Source: Candolleomyces eurysporus (taxonomy: Eukaryota > Basidiomycota > Agaricomycetes > Agaricales > Psathyrellaceae). From it: a stretch of DNA of 64,000 bases. The position numbers were made by a program, and so were the translations under genes. The stretch covers positions 1-64,000 of the forward strand of contig JANBPK010000012.1 in the NCBI GenBank assembly GCA_027579435.1. Reading direction: 5' to 3'. A model generated the notes under the pieces. That model made no database searches, was not told the DNA's origin, and worked only from the letters and a program-made list of their open reading frames with translations. Within the stretch, counting starts at the first letter, position 1; every line of letters begins with the position of its first letter. Of this stretch, positions 56,726 through 64,000 are shown piece by piece.

Positions 56726-57556
56726 TTACATGATAACCCTGCGACGCTTCTTGGGGGTCTGCTCTTCACCCTGACCAGCAGATTTCTTGGAGCCTGAGGC
56801 AGCAGCAGAAGGAACATTGAAGGTGAACGGAACGGAGTCGATCCCTGCAGTGCTGGCCCTGGAAGTAGCACCGGAGGCAGTGGTGGCTGCAGAGTGGACG
56901 CTGGTGGATCGCTGGCGCTGGATTGCATTCAGACCCTTGGCGAGAAGGCGAACCTCAGTGGGTGGATAGTCTTTGGATGGATCTGCGAATCAGACACAAC
57001 ATTGAGGCGTGGCATGATGGAGTGGCAAGGTGGCAAACTCACTAGGTGTAAATTGACCAAGCACATGAACAGGGCTAGCAGAGACATCAGCGGTGGATGC
57101 ATAAAATGGAGGATTATACGCACTTTCCATAAACTTCGAACGTATATTCAGCATTCGGGCAGAGGACAATATGGCATGTGAAATTCTCGATCTATACAAT
57201 GAGCATGAGCAGTTGAGCATTGGAGGAAGGAAGGAAAAGAGAGCACAGTAGACTACCCACCTTCTCAGGAACAAGAGATGCGACGACGACACGCGTAGCA
57301 CTCTCCTCACCAGCCTTCTTGCAGGCGAGGTGTACGACACTGCGCAAAACGCGTACTCGACTGTCCTTCTTCGGGACCTCTAAGGCTTGACCGAGGGCGA
57401 GGCTGGTGATCATGATTGGGGCGCCAGGGCGAATCAATGTCAATGTTCTACGTTGGAGGACAGTAGACCTGCGGAGGGGAGAGATGAGCGTGGACGGGAA
57501 GTTTCAGACAGGGCATCTCCATACCAAATCTGCTCCGATTGGAGAGTCAGTGCCAT
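56726..57556 (-). CDS. Nucleoplasmin-like (NPL) domain nuclear protein
   Basis: Exons (minus strand) 57556-57525, 57468-57261, 57191-57124, 57074-57043, 56982-56726 total 597 nt, 198 residues, all phases agreeing. After splicing the N-terminus reads MALTLQSEQIWSTVLQRRTL, then LIRPGAPIMITSLALGQALE, ATRVVVASLVPEK, IENFTCHIVLCPNAEYTFEV and YGNPVHVLGQFTP. This order (W-x-x-x-L-x-P-G, an ALG turn, L-x-P-x-K-I-E, Y-x-F-E-V-x-G-x-x-x-V-x-L-x-G) is the nucleoplasmin-like fold also found at the front of fungal nucleolar FKBPs, where it acts as a histone-chaperone pentamer. Here no FKBP domain follows; the tail is Ser/Ala-rich and ends in a nuclear-localisation signal (PKKRRRVIM). The acidic tract typical of such proteins is missing, which is odd. 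Divergent from the transposase gene 255 bp away. Confidence 0.65.
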
Positions 57557-57810
57557 TGCGGAAGGTGAGAGGTGCGTAGGAGGGCGGATCGAGGCTCGAA
57601 TGGAGGCGAGATGGGAGTAGAATAGCAAGAAAGACTGCCGAAGCAGTGGCTGAAGTGGCCGTCGTTTTGGACAGAGGGCGAATGGTCATGTATGCCAGGC
57701 CCCGTGACCGTACCATGATCGTCGTGTCGTGGAGATCAGCGGCCAGCCACTCCTCCTCTTCCTCCTCCCTCACCACCGCTACCACTACCGCCACCGCCAT
57801 CTCCCTACCG

Positions 57811-60800
57811 ATGCGGAAGAGACGAACAAACTACGTTTCGCAGAGCTTGGGTGTTGGGGAAAAGAAGCGGATGCTGTGCCAGTGTTCCGAGTGTTTCCTA
57901 CACCCCGGCCCGCATCCCGTGACGGGGCTGCCATCCACCGGGGAATCACAAGGATGTTGGATCACCCCGCAAGAGCACACCACCCACTCACATATGCAGC
58001 GCAACCGTGGAGTCGCGAATATGCACCTTTCCCGCCTTGGAATAGGTCATGTCGACTCCGCTCCCGGTACGTTTGTGGGCTTCTCAGAGCCGACTTTCGC
58101 TCCGCCGGTCGACGCCTCCTTCTCGTCTGCCTCCACGTCGCCTCCGAACTCGCCTTCGCCCTCCCCTGTGCTACCTGACTCCGATGCTGTCCAGGACCTA
58201 GTCGAAGAGCTTCACAAGGTCCGGGATCAGATTCGAGACGCTCAGACCGTGGTCGATGAGCCGGTGTTCTATTTTGCCAACCCACCCTCTCTAGAAAAAG
58301 CCATCCATCTCTCGAATCTTGACGCCAAGGAAATAGACAAGATTTGCTCCTTGGATACTTTCGCACCAACCAACTCAACTATCCTGGGGTATCAAGCCAC
58401 ACTTGCCCGCGCCAAGGCGTTTGCTGCCTTACATGTGACGAACAAGCACGTCTTGATTAGCCTCCAAGCAAGCCTGACCATGAAGAAGGTCGAAACCCAG
58501 GAGAAGGCTCTCCGTAATATTTTGGTCAAGGAGTATCGCCGACAGCGTAGTACCTTGAAAGAGGTTGGATTTTTCAAGACAGGTATGCCCGACACCCAAT
58601 TCCCAGTTATCAAGTACCAGCTCTAACGACGCACGTCTATTAGATGCATTCTATACCTCCCGATTCCGCTTGTTACCTACTTCTGTACTCGCCATCTATC
58701 TCCTCGTCGCAACCGTGCACCACCTTTCACACGTTTCGCTAGACGTCTGTTCCTTCATTTTACGATGCATTCGACTCGCATTTAGCATAGTGCTCGCTAC
58801 TTCCACCAGTATACACGCTCCCTCCGTTTCAAAATCAATGTTTATCGATGCGAGGACTGTTATCGATATCTTGGACGTTGAACCTCGATCCCATGCATAC
58901 ATCGTCTGCCCAAGGTGCTCGAAGATCTACTGGGTCGATCCTAAGGCTCCTCCCGCCGATGCTCCTACCCGATGTGCAGCTAAACAGTTCGGAAGCCAAT
59001 GCCAAACACCCCTCTTCAAGACACAAAACATTAAAGATGGGACAGCCGAGGCCCCAAGACGACAATATCATCATCAGCCGTTGAAGGAATATATTTCTCG
59101 ACTCTATTCTAGGCCTGATCTTCAGGAATATTTGGATCGAGATCCCACGGAACAGAACGCGACTGCAGGCGAGACCTGGGATATCTGGGACTCCCCAGGC
59201 CTCCGGGAATTCAAAGGGAAGGATGGGAAGACTTTTGTTAAAGTCAAGGGAGAAGGCCGATTGATATTCAGCCTGAACATGGATGGATTCAATCCGTACG
59301 GAAATCGAGAGGCTGGGAAGACGGTATCTGTTGGCGCAATCTACATGGTGTGCCTCAACCTCCCTCCCTCAATTCGGCACAAGATGGAGAATATTTATCT
59401 CGCTGGGATTCTTCCTGGCCCTCATACACCATCCGATCACGAAATCAACCATTTTCTCCGACCACTAGTCGACGACTTACTCGATTTATGGGACAACGGC
59501 ATTTTTGTTTCACGTACTGCAAAGCATCCATATGGCCGTCGTGTCCGCTGTGTAAGTCGTTGCTGCTTATCTTCTTTGACGTTTTGTTAATGGTGCTTCA
59601 GGCTTTAGGCCCACTTATATGTGATCTCCCCGCCTCTCGACAGATGAGCGGCTTTGCTCATTACCGCACACGCAACTTCTGCTCCGAGTGCGACCGTACC
59701 TTGGATCAAATCAATGATCTCAGTCCAACGTGGAAGCCAAGGACCTGGGCCAAACACCTCGCTGCTGCGAAAAGGTGGAGGGATGCTGGTTCTGTGGACG
59801 AAAGGGAGCGTCTGGTAAAGAAGGACGGGGCCCGTTGGTCAGAACTCCTCCGCCTGCCGTACTGGGATCCTACGAAGTTCACTCTAATCGACTCTATGCA
59901 CGCTTTCTATCTTCGAATGTTCCAGCATCACTGTCGCTCAGTTTGGGGAATGGATGTCCGATTCGATGATGGTCCAGGAGTTACTCTCGATTGCGGACTG
60001 AATCAACCTTCGGAAGAGGAAATGAGAATCGCAGACCAGATTCTTCGCCACGGGACGGAGAAGATGCTCTCAGCGCAACCTCGTTCCGTCCTCCGCGAAC
60101 TGTGCCGCCAAACCACAACAATTCCCTTCCGTCGTAACAAAGCTCAGCTCATTGAGGAGCTGAAAGCCTACGTGAGTGTGCGGTGACCTTTGATTGTGAC
60201 ACTGACCAACCATGGCATCCCCAGCGAATTCGACAGAAATGGTTCACGGAAACTGGTGTTCATCTCGGTGATCCGGCAGACGTGGAAAAGCTTGACAATC
60301 CCGGCAACGCTGAGGGGTCTCATCTTCCTCTGTTAGGAGCCGAGTCGGTCAACTCATTCTATCTCTCAGCAAGCAAAAGTAAACTCAGAAGGCTGAAGAA
60401 ACCCGAGCTCCTCATCTTGTTTCGAGAAAAAGTCCTCCCGTTTCAATCAATATCCGATCAGGAAGTTGAGAAGATGACTGTTCCTATGCTGAAAGATCGA
60501 ATCGAGCAACAAGTAAGTCTGCAAGATCTACTCTACAGGCTCAAAATTCTGATGCTGCATCCAATAGAGACGGATCGATGGCCTCACTGACGAGAACGAT
60601 TGTCTCATTGCCATTCCGCCAAAGAAGACGCGGGTACTTGGAAAGCAAACTCTGGCGGAAATTCGAAAGGATATTGAGCGCCTTACCCAGCCAACGTGGG
60701 TTTCGCGGGCTCCCTCCAGACCAGGAGAGAAAAGATATGGAAAATTCACTGCGGATCAGTGGAGGGCGTTTTGCATGCTCATTCTTCCTATTACCCTTAC

Positions 60801-61932
60801 GCGCCTGTGGGGGACGAAGCCTGAAGGATCAGTGGAACGACGCAGGCTAGACAATTTCATGCACCTGGTTTCCGCTGTGAAGCTGGCAACGATGCACAAG
60901 CTGACAGAGAGTCGGATTCAGCAATACGAGTACCACATCCGTTGCTATCTGGAAACCCTCCTCGAACTATTTCCCGGGACCTCAATCACGCCCTATCAGC
61001 ATCTTTCACTTCATTTTGGGCAGCAGCTTCGACTCTTCGGACCCGTTCATGCATGGCGATGCTTCCCATTCGAAAGGTTCAACTATATCTTGCAGAAGAT
61101 CCCTACCAATGAAATGATTGGTTTGTTAATGTTTGTTATGTGTCATTATTTCTCGCTGAACTCATACATAGGTGAAATCGAGAAGACAATGTTTATCAAG
61201 TTCTGCTGTACGCAGAACATTAAAGTCATCTATCACACCACGCAGCTTCCACAACAGCTACACGAGATGATTCGCTTCTACGAGGATAACTACGCGTCGG
61301 ATTTGCGAGGGACTCGTCTCTCAGACGCTTTCGCGGAGGACGATCGATTTGGTGTTGTGGACGAGGTTATCACATATCAACGAGCTGACTTCTCCGTCCT
61401 TGCAGATGACGACTTCTCTCTACTCAAAGCGTGGATGCTCAAACACCAACCAGAGAAGCGCAGCTTTTCTCGAGAAGTTATCCGTCGAAACGAGATCTTT
61501 CGCTTTGGCCAGAAATTCACCAGCCGTGACCATTCCATGGTTGACAGCCATGTTATATTCAAGGAAGATGATAACGAAGAGTGGCAAGCAGGCTCAATCC
61601 TCGGCATTTTCTCCCATGCTACCATTGGTGGGAAGGCCACCCAGACTTGGGCTGTGATTCGGCCGTACCAGGAGCTTTCCTTAGAGGACACAGAGAAGGA
61701 TCCCTATCTGATGTTCCCTGTGATAAACGGGGCACTCTTCCAAAACTCCTGGGCCAATTCTGCGGTTCTTGTCGAAGTGACAGATATTATAGCCCATTTC
61801 GCGTCATGTGTTCTGCAAATCGACGGGCTTGCAGAAGAGTGCCGCCTCGTGCTACCCTTAAACAAGGTATGCGACCCTTTTACAATTCAATGCTCTTGTA
61901 TAATCTCATACTTTGACCACCCGTAGATTTGA
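57811..61932 (+). CDS. Tnp2-type transposase, apparently complete
   Basis: Exons 57811-58582, 58644-59551, 59602-60171, 60225-60512, 60568-61866, 61927-61932 total 3843 nt, 1280 residues, without a break; an earlier in-frame start is possible. The N-terminal Cys/His cluster (LCQCSECFLHPGPHPVTG, later PQEHTTHSH) looks like a DNA-binding finger. A predicted helical region (QDLVEELHKVRDQIRDAQTV) is followed by a zinc-ribbon-like segment (VCPRCSKIYWVDP), then the catalytic part: LIFSLNMDGFNPYGN, YLAGILPGPHTPSDHEINHF, LRPLVDDLLDLWDNG, LGPLICDLPASRQMSGFA and the HAFYLRMFQHHCR region, typical of basidiomycete Tnp2 proteins (CACTA/EnSpm-related). The late motif FPFERFNYILQKIPTNE is also diagnostic. 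No CACTA-type terminal repeats were found near it, so element ends are undefined and domestication is possible. Confidence 0.85.
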
Positions 61933-61953
61933 TTCTTTTACCCTTAGTATACT

Positions 61954-62779
61954 TTGCTCAGTTTCACAATCCGAACTTCTGTTGGTGCGAGCCTAGGAGC
62001 CAACACCCCCACCCCAGTTCCAAGGCCGTATTCCCCGTCCTCCGATACCTTTGGCTCGTTCCAAACAGCCACGACCACCCTCGGCTCACTGCTCTACTCC
62101 CCATCCTCGATCGTAAGCTACGGTCTTGGAGGAAGAGGAAGTGGAAGTGGAATGGGAGAGAGCCTCGACACGCTCACGACGCCCGTCCAAGCTTCCTACT
62201 CCCACTCCCCTACGTCCATGTCCACGTCTTCTCCAAGTCATCGCGGCCCCTCCAATCCTGGTAGCCCCAGCAAAAGCACGCTAACCAACGCGCACCTACT
62301 CCCCCTATCCCAGACCTACCACCCACAAGATTCCGACTATGAGCACGGCGTCGTCCTCCTCTCCCCACCCAGCTCTAGGAGCAAGAGTCCGTTCAGCGTC
62401 GTCAGCAACACCGGTAGCCCAGGGTTTCGTCATCCTCCATAACCTTCGACGACTCCGACTTTGACCTCCTCTCAGCTACAAACTCTCCCTACTCGATGTC
62501 TCCTTTTGCCTCCCCACGTATCAGGACGATCCGACACTCCACTGGCAACGGCATCAACATGAATGCAATGTCTCCGCCTATGCTCTACCACCACCCTTTG
62601 GGTTCGGGTCCGGGTTCGCAAAGTTCAGGCCCTCATTCGCCTACCGGTCATCGTTTCCAGAACTATCTAACCTATGGCAGCCCCACCTTACCCACTACCA
62701 CCACGACCTCAACGTCCATCTCCGATCTCTTCTGGCTCCCGCAAATACGTACAATGATGCCAAACGCAATGAGGTGTTG
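61954..62779 (+). pseudogene. Ser/Pro-rich C-terminal gene fragment downstream of the transposase
   Basis: Begins 22 bp after the transposase stop without a start codon in good context. Reads SVGASLGANTPTPVPRPYSP and a long Ser/Thr/Pro-rich low-complexity stretch (YSPSSIVSYGLGGRGSGSGM), then shifts frame near 62,430 into SSSITFDDSDFDLLSATNSP and MSPFASPRIRTIRHSTGNGI. A GT...CAG interval (about 62427-62474) would restore the frame if spliced, though it looks coding itself. May be the 3' end of a host gene cut by the transposon. Confidence 0.45.
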
Positions 62780-63213
62780 ATGCATCTGGAAGACCTGATC
62801 GGCAGTGACGGATGATTCGAGCCAGCATTCAGGCAGGAAGGTATTGGGATTGTGGAATACGTTGGAGTTGCGGTGCATAAACCTCAAGTTACACGCATGC
62901 TATGGGGTTTAACACCCACACCCTGGGAGAATTTATCGGCGCGAAGTTTTAGTTACAATTCTTGACCCATGTAGTTCTGACAGTAGAATGCACCTGCATA
63001 GCACCATGGCCTCCGGTGTCCAGCGGCTACTTTGAATTGATCACACGCTACTCGACGACTGGTTTTTTTTCTTCCTTTGTGACACCGGCCGTCGGATGGT
63101 ATAAATATAAGGATGTGGCATTCCTCACGCGAGACACTCTCTTAATCCCACTTGTACTCTTCGTACTCGCCTTCGCAACATCTCGATACCAGCACAACCA
63201 CAGCATCCTGAAA
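62780..63213. promoter_or_regulatory. Promoter region with TATA box before a small ORF
   Basis: Contains a consensus TATAAATA at 63100-63107, 107 bp upstream of the ATG at 63214, and pyrimidine-rich sequence between. No gene recognised in the first 300 bp. Confidence 0.5.
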
Positions 63214-63558
63214 ATGGCATCCATTTCACCACAGGCCGCGATTGTACTCCGTTCCGTCGCCACCCCCGCCGATCGTCCTGTCAACTCCCAACAGCCACAG
63301 ATGCCCGGTGCATTCCCTTTGCCCAGGGAATTCGGTGCATCCTCTTGCTTCGAAGAGGGAGAGGGCCTTGTGTCCGGCCCATATTTGCTCAGCGCAGTCT
63401 GTCCGTCTCCTACGACCTTCCCAGCTACATATCCCCCCCAAGCCACTCGCGATAAAGGCGATCCTATTTCCGAGGATTTCGTTATCCTACCGAAGCAAAG
63501 CGTGGAAGTTCAAGAGGTTGAGGACGAATTTGTCCTTGTTACAAGCAATCAGAAGTAA
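63214..63558 (+). CDS. Small hypothetical protein, 114 residues
   Basis: Single-exon frame from MASISPQAAIVLRSVATPAD, through FPLPREFGASSCFEEGEGLV, to an acidic C-terminus with FVILPKQSVEVQEVEDEFVL and the stop after SNQK. No family recognised, no signal peptide. The TATA box at the expected distance and the clear stop make it a plausible, possibly stress- or stage-regulated gene (TATA genes often are in fungi), which is inference. Confidence 0.5.
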   Translation: MASISPQAAIVLRSVATPADRPVNSQQPQMPGAFPLPREFGASSCFEEGEGLVSGPYLLSAVCPSPTTFPATYPPQATRDKGDPISEDFVILPKQSVEVQEVEDEFVLVTSNQK

Positions 63559-63852
63559 ATGAGGCATCCAGGTGAACGAGCCAAGGTTCGTGACTATTCC
63601 TTGTAATTACCTCTGAGTTTTAACCTGCTTGATCTCTGCTTAAGTTAAGACGTGATACTATATCGATACTAGTCTTACATGCAATGTGTGCTTGGATTTT
63701 ATGTACAAATGCAATCTGCTATCAATATCCAATTTCAGCGAGAGACGACAGCCTGAGTGCTGATCATGAAAGGATGTTTGCATCAAATGTCGAAACCAAA
63801 CAGGTTGGAGTGATTCCGGCGGCAGTGGCCCCGCCCATCCCTCTCTTCTGCA

Positions 63853-64000
63853 ATGCCCTCCCAATGTGCGCCCCTAGCTGTCTCTGATGTCGAACTCGAA
63901 TATCAAGTCGTATGCGATTTACTATCCCCTCGATCGTCAGATGCTATTGGACTTGCTCTAGATGTTAAGGGTGGCTTCCTCGCCCTGGCTTTCAAAGACG
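63853..64000 (+). CDS. Start of an unknown gene running off the window
   Basis: An ATG at 63853 opens MPSQCAPLAVSDVELEYQVV and stays open to the last base (CDLLSPRSSDAIGLALDVKG and on). Only 49 codons are visible. No family can be named; it could also be chance. Confidence 0.3.
   Translation, partial: MPSQCAPLAVSDVELEYQVVCDLLSPRSSDAIGLALDVKGGFLALAFKD

Noticed and set aside
57646..57810. Extending the transposase start upstream to 57646
   Set aside because: That opening codon is GTG; the Ser/Thr-rich stretch before 57811 is unlike known Tnp2 N-termini, though an ATG between 57685 and 57811 cannot be excluded.

Overview
The window looks like nuclear DNA of a filamentous basidiomycete, most likely an Agaricomycete. 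Genes lie on both strands and carry many 40-75 nt GT-AG introns. The recognisable families fit this: a basidiomycete-type NACHT-TPR (NLR-like) family, a fungal aminoglycoside-phosphotransferase-like kinase, a DUF4246 protein, a Tnp2-type transposase, a Sos7-like kinetochore protein and a GH27 alpha-galactosidase. I do not name a species. All exon joins were read by eye from frame and splice sites.

Layout. 0-3.6 kb: 3' part of a long Ser/Thr-rich protein ending in a CAP-Gly-like domain. 4.6-11.1 kb: a complete mitochondrial-type asparaginyl-tRNA synthetase, a 303-residue APH-like kinase, and a decayed second AsnRS copy; both AsnRS copies carry the same unusually long, repeat-filled intron. 11.3-15.8 kb: SmD1 and a kinesin fired from one short divergent promoter. 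18-26 kb: a Med25/ACID-like fragment gene, a coiled-coil protein and a DUF4246 protein.

26.4-37.5 kb and 46-55.6 kb form an accessory region of NACHT-TPR paralogues: two long ones, one truncated or frameshifted, one short 5' remnant and two debris fragments. Two P-loop GTPases and a palindromic MITE-like element are interleaved. The paralogues share a short N-terminal exon, a Walker A motif in the form GYVGCGKS, and in the long copies arrays of about 45-residue TPR-like repeats. This is the part most likely to hold biology not fully described: a fungal NLR cluster undergoing duplication, decay and repeat shuffling.

Between and after it lie ordinary genes (Sos7-like kinetochore protein, a secreted acidic repeat protein, GH27, a nucleoplasmin-like protein), a 31-bp minisatellite, an apparently uninterrupted Tnp2-type transposase gene, and small unknown ORFs. 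Single N bases, nearly all beside homopolymers, recur 14 times and in two places coincide with frame breaks in coding sequence, so some lesions may be assembly artefacts.
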